Numbered from the stretch's first letter, positions 1 through 15,238 are shown. The stretch is DNA of 64,000 bases from Brevipalpus yothersi (GCA_003956705.1 QZCP01000053.1:1-64000), one strand, 5' to 3'. A program made the numbers and translations. Notes: a model not told the origin generated them from the letters alone.

Positions 1-55
<55 letters not shown>
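1..55. repeat. (GA)n tract at the window edge
   Basis: Perfect GA dinucleotide run of 55 bases starting at the first base, so its true length is unknown. It is followed by a G-rich purine stretch to about 105. Confidence 0.98.
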
Positions 56-59
<4 letters not shown>

Positions 60-639
60 AAGGGGGAGGGGGAGGGGGAAAAGTAAGAGGAGGAGAAGGA
101 GGAGGCAGTTGAGAATGATGATGAAATCGGACAATCAAATTTGAATTAAAACAAGCAGTGCTTCTGATGATGTTGATAATGATTCTCATGTTTGCATGTG
201 TGTGGGTGGAACAATATGAAAAATCACTGTCTTGAATGTATATTGTGAAAGATAACAAGAGTCAGGTCACTTGAATGTTGTGTACATCAATTCACCGGAA
301 CTTTTGCTTTGATTGTTTTGTATGCTCACATGAGCAGCTTCGGGCGATGAACATGGCCAAAAGAATTGGAAAGAGAGAGAGAGAGAGAAAGAGAGAAATA
401 AAAGTGTGTAGTTAAGTTGCAATCATCTTTTCTCATCGAATCATGTTTACCAACTTTATATGATGAAGACCACAATCAGCCAAGTATTCCAATGAATGTA
501 TATGTATGTTGTGAGAGAGAAAGATTTGATGTGATGGGCTGTGGCCACTTGAGATTGTATCAGATTGCTTTGATTTTGGCGAACTTTTATTTGATTCATC
601 ATGTATGCTTCCAGTGGCTGGATCAATTTGATTGCATTA

Positions 640-644
<5 letters not shown>

Positions 645-697
<53 letters not shown>
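645..697. repeat. (GA)n tract
   Basis: Uninterrupted GA run of 53 bases on the + strand. Confidence 0.98.
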
Positions 698-698
<1 letters not shown>

Positions 699-2909
699 CA
701 GCTAGACAGGTCCACACCAAAGTTCATATCATTCACTTGCAGATTGTTAGAATGTTACGATTGATTTTTAATCACATTTGCTGAATGGTGATGATAATGA
801 ATATGACTTGAAGTTTCTTTGCTCTCTCTTCACTCACTTTGCCTGTATCAGTCACATTATCAATCGCCATTCATTTGATATTCCCACTTGTTCAGGTTAT
901 GATCTGACAACAGCATGTTGATTCGAATGCTGCAAAAACTTCACTTGATGAAAGGCTTGTCAGTGAAAAGTGATAAAATCGTCATGATATTCTAGTTTTT
1001 TTATTGATTAACAAGGTGCAGTGAAGAGAGGGAGAGAAAAAAAATATGAGAGAGGCAAAATCTTCTCTTCCGATAACACATAAAATGCCGAATACATCCT
1101 GAGAACAGTCTATCAGAATTTTTCGATCATCATCTTCTTCTTTCTTCCTCCTTTTGCCTGATTCATTTTTTCCCTCTCTCATCTTTTCTTCTCATTTCAA
1201 AGTCTTAATATCATCTGTGAGTAGATAATATCCATGATGATGATAACATACTGATATTGAATCAAATAGAATTAGGCGATTAGTATGACCGGCAAATAGT
1301 ACTTGCTGGTATCATTTCAAGTAGATTAATTCCAAGTATGGGAGAGAGAGATAGAACATAATTACGTTTTCAATTTCAAGTTCACTTTTCCATGATCAAT
1401 TGGTCAGTACATTGGAATAAAGAAGAAGCTCACATGAGGATTAAAGTCGAACATCAACCTACACTGTATTTACTGTTCATGGCATGATTTGATAACATTT
1501 TCTCATCTTTGCTCTCTCTCTCTCTCTCTCTCATCCGCTTGTTTATCTCGTCAAATTGGCCTCCATCCTTACATCAGATCAAACTTTGTCACTTCTTGGC
1601 TAGGTATTTCAGGCCGAATGGCAAGTGGTACTAGTACTGATAAGCCATGGGCGCCGGTATCGATGAGCGTCAATCTTCAGGTAAACGGCCGGTTAAATGG
1701 CCATTTAAAGGTTGGAAGAAGGTATCGTCAATCATCATCAAAAAGATAAAATATTTGAGACCCTCTCTCGTCACCAGAAGGCTGATTGCGAGAGATGTGA
1801 GACAAGCTAAGATAGTCACAAGTTTGTCTTCTTCTTTCTTGGTCCTCTTCTTCTTATTTTTCTGATCTTTCTTTCTCTCTCTCTCGTATTGGTCATCATT
1901 TTTTGGGGAGCCAAAAAATATGCTCTCACTACTGTCACTGAACGTCCGATGGGCAGATAAATATTGCTAGCCACTTTCAATTAAATGATTGCCGCAACAA
2001 TGATGACTGGAAACTTGTCGCAAGCCAATTGAGTGTGAAATTCAAAGTGACTTGTAAGTATGCGATGGAGAGAGAAGAGAGACATAGGAAAGAGTAAAAC
2101 AGAAGCAATTTATTACCAATCACTCTTTTACCTGCCATTCATATGGGCCTAAGAGAGTAACCATTCTATGGTCTCCAATAGCCTACGGCAGATTATCATG
2201 CTTTGGCCATTGGGTGCTCGACACAAGGAGAGAAAGAGGAATCCAGTTCAAATTGTTCAAATTGGAATGGCCACCAAACACAAAAGTACATCCAAAGAGA
2301 GAGAGAGAGAGAGAGAGAGAGGGGAGGGGGAAGTATTCTCGGGACTTATTTTGGATCCCATTGAATGTATGGTCTATGGAAAAGCTTCGAGGCGTCGTAA
2401 TCCGCTTCACTGTCAACGAGTGTTTTGATTTGTACGCTTGCTGGTGGTGAATTGAGTGGCAAGCAAAAAAAAAGGTCGCATTGCTTTCCATTCTATTGAT
2501 AAAAAGCAATTATATTTGCCTATTCACTCAAATAACCTAGTAAAATACGTGTTATTAGGGATACAGTAAAGCGAATGAGCCAAGTATGGCGCACTTTTTC
2601 AGCATCATCTCTACATGAACATGAGAACGCAAGAGGAGAAAAAGAGGGAGAAAGTTGTAATGATATTTGAAAAATATATCATTTCAAGAAAAAGAGCAAA
2701 ATACAGATCAAGATATGAGTGTCTACCTATATTTTTTGTGTACATGTCTATATATGGCTATCCGGCTATTTGGAGAGAGAAAGAATACACACAAAAATTT
2801 GTGTGATGCTGATGGAGATGATGATGCAGGATGCAAGGTCACTCGTGTTCAATGATGAAAGAAGTGAAAAAGAAAGAATCAAAAGAAAAGAGAGCTCACA
2901 GAATAAGAG

Positions 2910-2944
<35 letters not shown>

Positions 2945-4653
2945 AAGCTATAATAAGCCAGATATTGGATTGAAAATACAAAGAAGGTATTATCTCACTC
3001 TTTCACTCGCTCCAATACTCACTCACTTTGATTCTATTCTCACATACAAGTCGAATCTATCTATGGGCCGAAGAGAGAGAGAGAGAGAATTAATATGAAT
3101 GAAATATTGTTGTTGAAAGAAAAATATGTGAGCAACCTTATAAGAGGCTATAAGAGGGCATATTAGAGAGGCCCTGTGTGAAGTGAAGGCTTAAATCCCA
3201 TCTCCAAACGTTAGGAATATATATATATATGTATATGTGTATGCTGCTGTTGGCCTGTAGACTATAAGCCATAATCAGTGTATTCACACTTGCGTCCGTC
3301 GCCTTGTATGTGTGTGTGCGAGTGTGTACAGTTGTAGTACTGTTCCATCGAAAAATGGACCACCGAAAATGAGCGACACCTCTGAGCCCCGAGTGATGTG
3401 AGAGCGAGCTGGTCTAGAGAGTTTGTATTCATGAGGACCCATTGAATAAATTTTTTCCAATGTGAATGTATATTCAACCAAAGAAGCGAATATATTCGAT
3501 GCACACAAAATGAAAAAGCCTATGTATGTGTGTATGTGTCTGACTGACTACTGAGACAGGAGTCACTGGCTCAACTGTTCAACTGTTTGCCTCCACAGGC
3601 AGCTAAGCTGTGGCCCGGGCCAATTCTGCTACTACTGTCCAATGCCCGAAAATCGAGTGTCATGAGTACTTCTACCCCTCCCAACACCGCCCATTGGCGA
3701 TCCCATTTACAAAATGCATAAACAAATGTATTTATGCTCCTCATATGTGTGTATGTATATGTATGGATGTGTGTATAGCGTGCGTTCAACAAGCGGGACG
3801 TCCAAAAATTGTGGCTCACAAGTAAGTTAGGACCACCACAGTCAATGGATGATATGATATTGATGCTGACATGATTTTCCATCCTTCTCTCATATTCACA
3901 CACACACACACATCCATTGCCTGTGGTCACCTTTGGGACGCCTTTTGATGCGAAAATTGGAATCTAGTCAAGCACAAATGGAACGATTGAGTGAAGTCAG
4001 ATACACACGTGAGAACAAACTGTGGACATCCGATCATTTGCATCATCAAATGTTATTGGTGAGATAATCTTATGTCGGATAAATTTTGGTTAATAAATGC
4101 ATGACTATTGCAAGTAGTGACAGTGATCGGTCTTTTCTTTATGCGATTTTCAACCACACACCAAATGCTAAATCGATTATCTTGAATAACTTTCTCTTGC
4201 TCTCATCTTGCATCTGATTACTTATCAAATTCTGAATTTATGAACTGAGAAATCGATAGTCTGTTATCATTTTGTTCATAGTTAATCGCTGCCTGATTTG
4301 AATATTCAAATGAGAGAAGAGAGAGAGACATTCGATATGTGAAGCGATTGAATACTATCGGTTTTTTTGCAGCTTCTGACTTTGGGTGATGATAAGTGAA
4401 TGTATATCGGTCATAATGATGAGAAACAATTTTTGAAGTGACAATTTGGGTTTCTCTTCTGGAGTCAAAAAGAGAGAGGAAGCGAAAAACAGAGCTCTCG
4501 CTTACCCCTGAATGCTGAAAATGTAATTCGAGTCCATCGAATTACTGTCATTCAGATATCATTTCACAGATTCAACAGCATCCATTTCAAGTGTTCAAAC
4601 AGATTTTGACTTTCTCGCATTATTTTTCTGTTGATTTAAAGGAAATCCGAGAA

Positions 4654-4660
<7 letters not shown>

Positions 4661-4704
<44 letters not shown>
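4661..4704. repeat. (CT)n tract, one interruption
   Basis: CT run of about 44 bases with a single TT interruption near its right end. Confidence 0.97.
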
Positions 4705-5099
4705 GTTCAAACAGCAATAAAGTGCTTCGATCATCCAAACTTTTGACTATATTCTTCTCCATTTTCATTGCATCATTCCAACTGAATCTTTTTCCAAAAT
4801 GTGATAGCATCCAATTTCAATATCACACTTTGTCACACTATTCATTGCTAGACTAATAACTCCCATGAAATTTCAAAGTTCACAAGTTTGATTTTTTTCT
4901 CTAACTCAGAGCTCTTGGATGTATACTCATTCAAAGAATCAATCGATCGAAAGTTCACGAATTGGCAATCGGGGCAAATGATGATGGTTTGATGAGCACA
5001 CACTAGCACAAACAGGGCAATGAATAAAAGAGCCACTCTCTTTTGGGCTACTTTTAGGCCACTTGGTGGCCTCCTACACATCGGTCAGTTAATGAAAGC

Positions 5100-5102
<3 letters not shown>

Positions 5103-5164
<62 letters not shown>
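5103..5164. repeat. (GA)n tract
   Basis: Perfect GA run of about 62 bases, in opposite orientation to the CT run 400 bp to its left. Confidence 0.98.
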
Positions 5165-5166
<2 letters not shown>

Positions 5167-5430
5167 CCAGTTTATTTTGAGGATAAAAGAAAATCATCCC
5201 GGAAACCTCTTGTGGCTTGGGAATACTCCTTCCCACGATGACCAATGCTACTTGAATGTTGCTTTTTTGATAGCTTGCTGGCTAAGAGTATCCATTGATG
5301 AGTGGTTCTCATTCAATCTTTCTCTCACATCTAAACAGTGAAAAATCTAAAGAAAATAAGAAGTACTCTTTCAAGTATCAGTTTCAAGAGGTCAAAGCAT
5401 TTAGATAAACACCGGATCAAACCCAGCTGG

Positions 5431-5433
<3 letters not shown>

Positions 5434-5463
<30 letters not shown>
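5434..5463. repeat. (AGT)n trinucleotide repeat
   Basis: About ten AGT units in a row. It is one of the few non-dinucleotide microsatellites in the left part of the window. Confidence 0.97.
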
Positions 5464-5464
<1 letters not shown>

Positions 5465-6135
5465 ATGGTGATAGTTGAACAGTTTTCTTCTTTTGGAATG
5501 ACCAATCCATTTCGTATCAACATTCATGGTGATACGGTTCTTCTCTCTTGCTATTCCTCTTCACTTCACAGAATTCACTCAGATCAACTTGTGTGGATAT
5601 TGTATTCTTGGAAAAAAAATTGAAACGAAGGTATAGCTTCGGTTAGATCTTGGATTGTCTTTGTTGACTGACTTCGAGATTATTCCGTGCCAATAAGCAT
5701 GGCCCTAGAAGAGAATGAAATTTGTTTAAATGGGTTTGAATTCAAATCAAGCGACTGTATGGTAAAAATAAAATGGTTAAATGGAGACAATTGATGATGT
5801 ATCCATTGAACTGCATTTCATTACACATCTAGAAAGTCATCAATTTTGTTACATTTATGCATGCAAAATCAGCATCAACCTCTTCGCTTCCTACCTCCTC
5901 TCCTGATCAACAATCTACCGTAAATCAACAATGGTCCACACACACATAAAGCCATGCTCTACATTTGACTTAAATTTGAATTCCATGCCATTGAATAATC
6001 GATGGCTTGATACTGATACACACTTACACACACACTCACCATGCATCTTCAATCTTATCGATATAACTATATATATTTATACTTGCTCATTTCATACAAT
6101 TCAAATGAGCTAACCGCGTTTACTCACCCGGAATC

Positions 6136-6137
<2 letters not shown>

Positions 6138-6191
<54 letters not shown>
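6138..6191. repeat. (CT)n tract
   Basis: Perfect CT run of 54 bases. A GA run of similar length lies 197 bp to its right, so the pair forms an inverted repeat. Confidence 0.98.
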
Positions 6192-6193
<2 letters not shown>

Positions 6194-6383
6194 GAGCAAA
6201 AAGAGATTCCAGTTCATCTCGATCACTTTATCCATGCTCTTCCCTCTCTCTTTCTCTTTCGCATCTTCATCCGCATCATCATGATATCAGGGATCATGGT
6301 GAAGTACTCTTTACTGGGTAAATATTAGGCAGCTTCACTAGAGTAAAGCTGCTAAAGCAAGCAAAAGAGATGATGATCAAGTG

Positions 6384-6388
<5 letters not shown>

Positions 6389-6445
<57 letters not shown>
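6389..6445. repeat. (GA)n tract
   Basis: Perfect GA run of 57 bases; inverted partner of the CT run ending at 6191. Confidence 0.98.
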
Positions 6446-6448
<3 letters not shown>

Positions 6449-7695
6449 ACATGGAGTGTCGGTAAGCGTGAGTAATCATCCAGCGGAAGCTGAATGAATG
6501 GATCCTCAAACAGTGGAGAGGGAAAAAGGAAATGAGCTACCAGGAAAAGAATCAGATCAGGCTTCCAAATTTCGATGGGATAGCAATTTGATGATGACCT
6601 GAACATGGACCCACTGACATGGTCATCTAGTATGGGCCAATCCTTTTTCACTCCCAAAACACATACATAACATGGGACAAAGGTCAGGAAGGAATTCTTC
6701 TGTATTCCATGTTCACAAAGCATGTTATTGAAATCCAAACAATATAATGAAACTTTCGAAGCTGATGGAAAGGATTTTTGGAGATTAATCAAAATCATGC
6801 TATCATTCCCTTCTGATCTAGATCAATATCGAAATGGAAATTTTTCATCTTCATCATAACAGATTTTATAGAAAATTTTGGGCGTATCTTTTATGACCCG
6901 AAAATGTTTGATTCATAAACACAAGTATTTCCTGTAATAAGATGTAAACTTTTGTGTGAGCAAGATTTTCTTCCAACATTGAGTTTAAAAATGTTTTGAC
7001 AGATTATATAGTTTATGTATACTTCTAATTAATGATATAATGGTGAAAGCAAAATTTTTCTCTCTTAATTCTGTTGATAATATGGTGTGTATATATATAT
7101 TGAAACAGATTGTGTAGCCATAATTTGATATGTGTCTTTTGATCCTTTGTGTGAGCATGAAAAATTTGCTCGATCAATAGCAGATTATTGAACAGAAAGA
7201 GGTAATAGAGAAAAGGAGAAAGATGGTTCAATGCTGGCGACAGGGTTCACCATGCTGTTCCGCCTATTTTGGGTTAGCATGATAAAAGAATTGAGAGTTT
7301 GGAAAAAGAATAGCTAAAAAGGCTATATTATAGTTGTAGAATAGAATAGGGAATACTTTTCCTAACATTACTCTATTTTACTGGGCGACCTGGAAAAAGG
7401 ATTCCCTGCGATTGAAGGAATCCTATCTTGTGTACGTATGTGTGAGCGAGAGAAAGTGAGTGTGATTAACATCCAAATAGGCATCTGAATGAGAGTGACA
7501 ACAAGTGAGGTGCATGTTAAAGGTGATCACTTTCTTGTCAGTGTTGACTTGAAATGTGCTTTGCCAACTCATTGGAATCCATGGTGTTGCGACTATATAA
7601 TATATTAGATGTGTGTGTATGTGTGATCAGTGAAAGTGGCGTAAGCTGTTGTGTTGACTCGCGCAACATTCAAACATGTCCATGTATTTTGGAGT

Positions 7696-7697
<2 letters not shown>

Positions 7698-7750
<53 letters not shown>
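7698..7750. repeat. (GA)n tract
   Basis: Perfect GA run of 53 bases. A shorter GA run (about 20 bases) follows at 7922-7941. Confidence 0.98.
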
Positions 7751-7752
<2 letters not shown>

Positions 7753-8127
7753 CCAAGCAAATCCAGTGAGTGAACATGGACAAGGTTCTGTTCATTCACT
7801 TTTCTCTCTCAATCCTCATCTTGTCTATCGGGCTGTCTTTTTGTGTGTGATACATTGGAAGCGGGAAAGAGAAATGAAATGAACATTCGGGCTTGAAAGT
7901 GTCGCACTTTGGATGGGGGAAGAGGAGAGAGAGAGAGAGAATGATGAAGATGAAAATGGTCCGACAATATCGACACAAACATTAAACAACTTTCAAGTAA
8001 GAGTGATCGAAAATAGTATATGTGTGTGGCTCATGTAAACTTTATCACCATCAAGTGGCATTTCCAATGGATACCGAGTTCAAAGTGTGTAGTGTGTGCC
8101 ACATATCAGATACCTTCTTTACCAGCT

Positions 8128-8161
<34 letters not shown>

Positions 8162-10633
8162 GATCTCTCTTCCAGTTTTCTATTGACTTGGGACCAAAGT
8201 TAGACATGATTTTGCAATCAACTTATAAACAAATACACTTGCGTTCATGAATTGTGTCCGTTTTGTGTGACAAACACTGTTTTACACAGCGTTCTACTCA
8301 ACCAGATACATTCATTTCGATTGGCTTGCTCGCTCAATTCTTACCATTTTTTTATACTTCAAACCTGTAAGGGGACGCTCTCGGGATATTCTTCTTCCTC
8401 TTCCTCTTCCATGCCAAGGAAAGTATGCTGGAATAAAATGATGGGTAGCAGATTGGATGAGGAAAAATTTTAGATGCTTCTGCTGAGAATAGAAGGAAGA
8501 GGAAGAGAGAGAGAGAGAGGGAAGAAGCAAGCCCATTTATCATCTCATGAATCCGGTGAGAAAGAATAATGGAGACAGGAGTGAATACGGTTAAGAATAT
8601 TGAAAAATTGAGTACACCTTTTTGGAAAGCTCTTAGGTACATGGATTCGAATTATCGAATCTATTGGAATGACCAGATATTCTTCTCCATCATTCTTTCT
8701 CTACCTCCTCCTACGCAGTCTTTTCCATTGCATTTTCTTGGCTTTTTTCTCTCAACACTCTGTTCTCCATTGAACATAAGTTCTTTACGAATTCAAGTGC
8801 CATGAAAGCCCCTGAGAGAGAGGGCATTGAAAAGAGAGTGAAACCAAAGAGAGAGAAAACAGCCAAAAATGGAAAGAAAGAGAAATCGAAGAGGAATTCG
8901 CGTTCAAGTAACTGGGTTGAGAACACTAAAAAGAGAGGGAGAGAGAAGCCAATACATTATAGGAAAGTGAAGAACACGAAAGAATCTGAGTCTCATTTCC
9001 CAGTGTGCTTGCCGAATAATGGATGAAAAGATGTTTCACTGGGATTAGATCGGATATCGAGCGTTTCCACCACCGAACGTGTCTCAAATACTGTCCCCAA
9101 CACAATGAATACAATAGAGTATATTAGAGCGGATATCAATGTTCCAAGTCTTTTTCTTCTATTCTCTTCTTTTTCTTCTTCTCGAATATAATTTTCATGC
9201 TGCATTCTGCATCTTTCAGTGGATAAATTTTATTCACTCACTTCACCACTTGAAGGAAGGCAAGTGACATATCATTTTGAGCATCACTTTCATGAATAAA
9301 CGAAAAAGAATCTCCAAAGCTTGACCAATATCTGTGTGTGTGTATTCCTCGTACCTATGCACTATAAGTGTATGTATTGCTTGTTCTTGTTTCTCTTGGA
9401 CAATATATATTGAAATCTTTACTTTATTTTTCTCTTCACTCTCTTTTCTCTTCGATTGTCGACAATCTATTGTTTTTCACCCCAAGAGACCATCGGTTTG
9501 ACCTCTTTTTGAACACTTTTCCATACAGTTTGTATATATGTGTATGTGTGTGTCCATGAACGAGTGTGTGAGAGAGAGGAACACTTTCACAGGACATATA
9601 ATAAGCTTCCTAGTGAAGCGATAAAGTTCCAAGAAAAGAATCATTCCACCTCATTCTTCAACTTACTCTCTCACACACAGACTGATGCCTTGTCCCATGA
9701 TCCATCCAAAAAGACACACACAAAGTGTCAACAGGGGTGGTATGATAATTTTTGGACCCAATAGATTGTCGTATACATACCTTGACCATTGGCTGGACAC
9801 TTCTCTCTCTCTTTACTTTCATTGTTGTTGGAAGCAAGAATTTGAGATGTAACAGTTTAGAAAAGGCGTCAAGAATAAGGCTCAAACACACACACAGTGA
9901 GATATATTTCTTTTAAAACTAAGATTTGAACGAATTTTTCTCTCTCTTCTTTCAAACAGTCTTTTCATGCCCATTCTATTTTGCTGAACCAAATCTCTTT
10001 TTCAATCAAACAAACCAGCACTTGGCTCTCTGTGTCTCATTTTTCTCTCACTCAAACACATATTCTTTTTCTCTCTCTTTCCATACATTGACACCTTTGA
10101 CCATCCTAACGCTATTCATTGATACACCATAATTCATTTGACCTTTGCCCCTTCCATATACATACGTACACATTGACCCACAAGGTGAACTTCTCACTCT
10201 TTTTCCATGCATACTTGATCATACTCATTCTGATCTCATTCACAATTCATTTTCAATCTGATTTCGATCACCAATACTGTATGGCCACTTGATTGCCGAT
10301 ATTCGATAGTCTTCCAGTATAACTTGTATTTGATTTGCCTCTTCAAATTTCCCTCTCTCTTTCTTTCCCCACTTCTCAAAAACATACACATTTTATACTG
10401 TTTGCCCATCAAAATCATCACTCATCATTAAAATTTGATTATGAGACCAGTCAATTGGAATCGTTTGACGATATCTAAAGTATTACTTTCAACTGCAAAA
10501 CTGATGAAAATTATTTTTCTTTCCATCAATTTATGTTCAAAAAATTATCAAAACGTTTTCGAATAGTTGCAAACAGTTTTCTGCTGATGAACGATAAATG
10601 CTCAAATTTTCCATCGATAAGTGTAAATTTTTT

Positions 10634-10735
<102 letters not shown>

Positions 10736-12668
10736 ATTGAATAAGGGCCTCTCACTCAAATCTGATGACTTTTGAGTCTTTCTCTTATCTTCATTCACCT
10801 ATGAATATCCAGTATTCCTTGAATGGCTATCACCATTCTATGGGCATGAAATTTTGGTTACTGATTAACATGATAGATTGGGTGGCCTAAATCCAATGGA
10901 TTTCGCAGGAATATCACATCACCTTCAATCGTTTTCTACCATCTTTTCCTCTCTCTCTCTCCCTCTGTTACCCTATTCTGCAATTGCAATTAGCTTGCTA
11001 AAATCTGATATGTTGATATCAAATTAAGTCCAGACACGATTTGTTGTCAAAAAATTTGACATCTTCCATTGCATCATCTCATCTCATCTGAATGTTCCTT
11101 TCATCACTTCATGGTGAGCCTATCTGGATATATATGTGTGTGTATACCTTTTGCCCCGAAAAAAAAAGAAAATGTTCCAATGTTTTTTTGCGTGAGAGGC
11201 TTAAAATGACCTGAAACTATCTGTGGCCCAAGAAATAAGAAGAAGATGATATCTTGTGGGATGCAATTACACTGAATGGCTATCCACCAGAAGAGAGAAA
11301 AAAAACATCAGACCATCTTCTCTCTCTCTCTCTTGCTTCGTTTCAACGATGTGTTTGTGGCCCCAGGCTGAAACCGCACTACTTTTCATCGACTATCAAG
11401 AAAGACACTTGATTGCCAACCATCCGAGTGATGGCTTGACTTTCCATTTCCTTTTCACATATAACCACCTCCCACACACAGGAGAGACCCGAAAATTAGT
11501 GCTTCTATCTCTCTCTCTTTCTCTTTCTGGGCTCTTAAGTATCTTGTGGCCGGACGGTAGAGAGTACGCCTGACCCATTACAACTCCTCTTTCTCTCCTC
11601 TTCGGAAATATTTTTCAACATTCTTCTCCCATTGCCTCCTACTTGGACATCATGAATGAGTGTTAAGGCGCCAAGTAAATACTTACTTAGTATATATATC
11701 TTTTCGATCAGTTAAGTAGAATTAAATTCTATGGGTCGATGATAGTTCCTTAAAAAGACTTGCCAAGCAAAAAAAAAGTCAAACTGGCCTTTTAGAGCCA
11801 TAATTCAATTTTTTTACTCTCTCTCCCTCTTCTTTTGCTTTCCGACAAAAATGCACTCATCCAAACGGGCCGATAATAAGGTGTCTTATTCCTTCCAGCT
11901 AGTCCATATGTATGTTTGATAACGATTTGACGATTTACTTCCAAAATGATGGTTTTTTTGTATGTCCCCAGTAAAACTTGTAATCCAAGTTTCAAGATAG
12001 AGAATCATCATCAAATGGTTTCGACCGCTCATACACAGACTAGTTTTGTGAGAATGTTTCAAAGGGTAAATTGTGTTCATAGGTTCCACCTTCATCATCT
12101 AATACCGCCACCAACTCCGAAAAAAAACGTTTCCAAAAGTTCACACACACCAAGTTAAGTTAGCTCGAGTAAGAGAAGAGCAAAAGGAATATCATCTTCG
12201 AGGCCAAAGGTTATGTGCTCTCTTAACGGACAATAATGATAGGGTCGAACTATAGGTTGCATGTTACACCTTAATATCGAGTGTTTACACTTCCAAAGCG
12301 CTAACCGAGGCCAACCTTCCCCGGTGGAGGCCCATTTCCGAGTACAGGTCAAGAAATAGAGTGGGCCAAGAGAGGCTCGACTATGGACCCCTTGAGTTTA
12401 TCCTCTGCACATTTAGACATATTATATACACATGTGCTTATGTAGAACTGCTGACGGGACAGCATGAAAATCGCATTTCCACATGCTAATTGCGTTTCAA
12501 ATTGCCGTAGGCAACGTGTGATTGTCTTCACCTGATATTAGGTTAAGACAGCGGGATGATTCCTTATAGTTTTCTCTCTTTCCTCCCTCTTCTCCTCCTC
12601 CTCCTTCTTCTTCTTCTTCTCCTTCATACCACATCGTTCTTGACCCCGAGTGACCGCCCGATCACGAC

Positions 12669-12673
<5 letters not shown>

Positions 12674-12729
<56 letters not shown>
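12674..12729. repeat. (CT)n tract
   Basis: Perfect CT run of 56 bases, preceded by a TCC/TTC-rich polypyrimidine stretch (12565-12625). Confidence 0.98.
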
Positions 12730-12731
<2 letters not shown>

Positions 12732-15181
12732 CTCTACCATCTAGCTGATGGTACACTTTCATTCATTCTTTTTTCACTATCATCATACACCAAATCACTT
12801 GACTATTGTGAAAAAGGCAAATATTTCTTTTTCCTCTCTTTGGGATGCTCTTCCAGGCTGTTCCTCTCTCATCATCACCTAGACGATGATGATTGGCCTT
12901 CAAGAGCGGACCTCTTCTGTCAACAGGCTAGTTAAGCTTGCTGACAAGATTTTCGCCATCCTCCAGTTGTTCAGGACCAATATCTTTCCACAACAATCTC
13001 TCTCACACACACACTTACTGTGGCAGGGCCAAAAGTCAAGCCACAAAGTTTGGAAACGCATGAGAGAGTGCTATTCGGATTGAGTAGACAGAGAAGAAGA
13101 GAGAGAAGAATATTCGAGTGAAGGGAGAGAGGAAGAGAGAATGGAAGTTGGCCTGATTGGGAATCAAGAGATCAATATTCACTGGAGGAAAATCGCTTGA
13201 ATCCCATTTTGATGCGAATCACATGGATAATGGTGGTAAACATTGGCAAACACATCGTCGTATACACACACATACACCATATACACATGATGTCAAGGCA
13301 AAGTCAGCGTCGACATTCAAATTATTTGATGATATTGAATGCGATCTGATCAGCCTTTTTCTAATCACATAGCATTGGCAAATGCATTAAAAGCGTTCTC
13401 ACATCTTTATTGGTGATTCTCATTCTCATCTCGCTTTCCATCATCTCTCTTTTGCCCCTCTTTCTCCCCTCTATCCTCCTCTCTTCTCCTCTCTTCTCCT
13501 CAGCCTCCATTCCATTATCCGCTGACTTGCTTTTTTCTTCTTCTTTCATCGCCATTATTTTCACCACCTTCTCCTCCTCCTCCTTCTTCTTCTTCTCTCT
13601 CCCCATCCTCTCTTTCTCTCTCCTTCAATTTGCATGCCCACTCTTGGGGTTTCAAGCTAATCATTTATGAGATTCTTGTCAATGGCACTTTACACCAAAT
13701 CCTCCACTCATTTTGCTCTCTCTCTCTTTCTTTCATTCTCCCAGCATCCAGAGATGCTCGTGCAAACACACACCAACAAACGCCCCGGCATGCGGCATCC
13801 ATTTCACGCCAGCCACACGCCGATAGCCTTTTTCCATAGGGCCATAAGTCTTCCGCAAGCCTCCGAAGAAGGACCGAGATACGGATGGTGATAATTCTGG
13901 AAGAGAGGCGGATAGAGAAAGAAAGAGAGAGAGAGAGAGAGAGAAAAATATTTGGCTTCGAAGATGCTGAAAGTGATGATCGCTCGTAAGGCCCACCATT
14001 TAATTAAAACTTCTTCTCTGCCGACACACGCTTAGCCCATATCATCATCAGTTGAGTCCTCATCGCCCGTTGACAGAAACCTATTCACTTTTCTCTTTTC
14101 ACCATCTTTTAGACAGAAATAAATATCTAAGAGAGGAGAGAGAGAGAGAAAGCCTATTGAATCGTTTCATCATCAATCTGGATGCATCCAGTCCCTTCAT
14201 CACTGTTGATCGCTGATTCTGTTTGATTCACATTCACGCGATGTCACCCAAGCATCCGGCACTTGTCAGTCACAAAAAGCCACAATCAACACCCAAAATA
14301 TCGACAAAAGGCTGATATCAAAACGGAAGGGTCACTGTTGGAGCACCAAATATATCTATCAAATTATCATTCTAAACAGCAATCTTTCTATTCTTCCTTC
14401 TCTGCCCATCTACAATATTGAATAAGTGTGTCTATACTTCTTCTTCGATGGGCCAAATGATTGGCATATCCGAGAGATGATTTTGTCAAAAAAGTGGCTG
14501 AATGTGATGTCCTAACGTATATATTGGATATTGTTTTCTTTTTAAGCCTTAAAATTGAATCGCTTGTCAATTGAGAGTAAATTTGACATGAAAATGCAAA
14601 GACAATTCGAAATAAAAGTGAGTTCCGAATATTTATGAGCTTTGAAAACATCTTTGTAACTTTTTGCCTGATCGATAGCCACTAAGACTAGCTCATCATG
14701 AATGATGTATGGTCAAGTAGAAGGTATATTTGATGATTGATTCCCCCGAAAAGCCATAGTATCAACATCCGTAGGCCCTATGAAATCCGTTGGACCGGAA
14801 GTCAGTGGCTGAACGGCTTCCAAAGATGCTGGAATCTCAATGCTTTGCTCTTCATGGTCAATATGTGAATGTACCTTAAACACACAGGTCAATCACTACA
14901 ATTCTGATTTCAGATCATTTATCTATCCTCCGATTCCCTCAACTTTGATTCGCTTGATCAATGAGTAACATCAGTCATTGATCAGTAGTAACGCTTAACC
15001 TATGATAATGGAGTGGGAATCGTATTGATTTAATGAAAATTGAGAATCAAAATTATGTAAATGAGGGAGTGAAAATTCGAATTACACGTGAAGAGTGATC
15101 GCCTTTATGGTGTGAAAATGATCTGATAGCTTGAAAGAAATACAATACACATAAATATACGATCACATTTTGAGAAAATTC

Positions 15182-15183
<2 letters not shown>

Positions 15184-15237
<54 letters not shown>
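15184..15237. repeat. (CT)n tract
   Basis: Perfect CT run of 54 bases, followed by ACT/ACC trinucleotide-like sequence to about 15300. Confidence 0.98.

Positions 15238-15238
<1 letters not shown>

Noticed and set aside
1647..1865. 72-aa basic open frame (MGAGIDERQSSGKRPVK...)
   Set aside because: Ends in a polypyrimidine-derived Phe/Ser/Leu tail, with no homolog recognised and no splice or promoter support.
5434..5463. CRISPR-like regular repeats
   Set aside because: It is a simple trinucleotide microsatellite without spacers, and the genome is eukaryotic.
6352..6798. 148-aa minus-strand open frame
   Set aside because: Half of it is translation of the GA tract as Leu-Ser dipeptides. No domain was recognised, and similar frames occur at most tracts.
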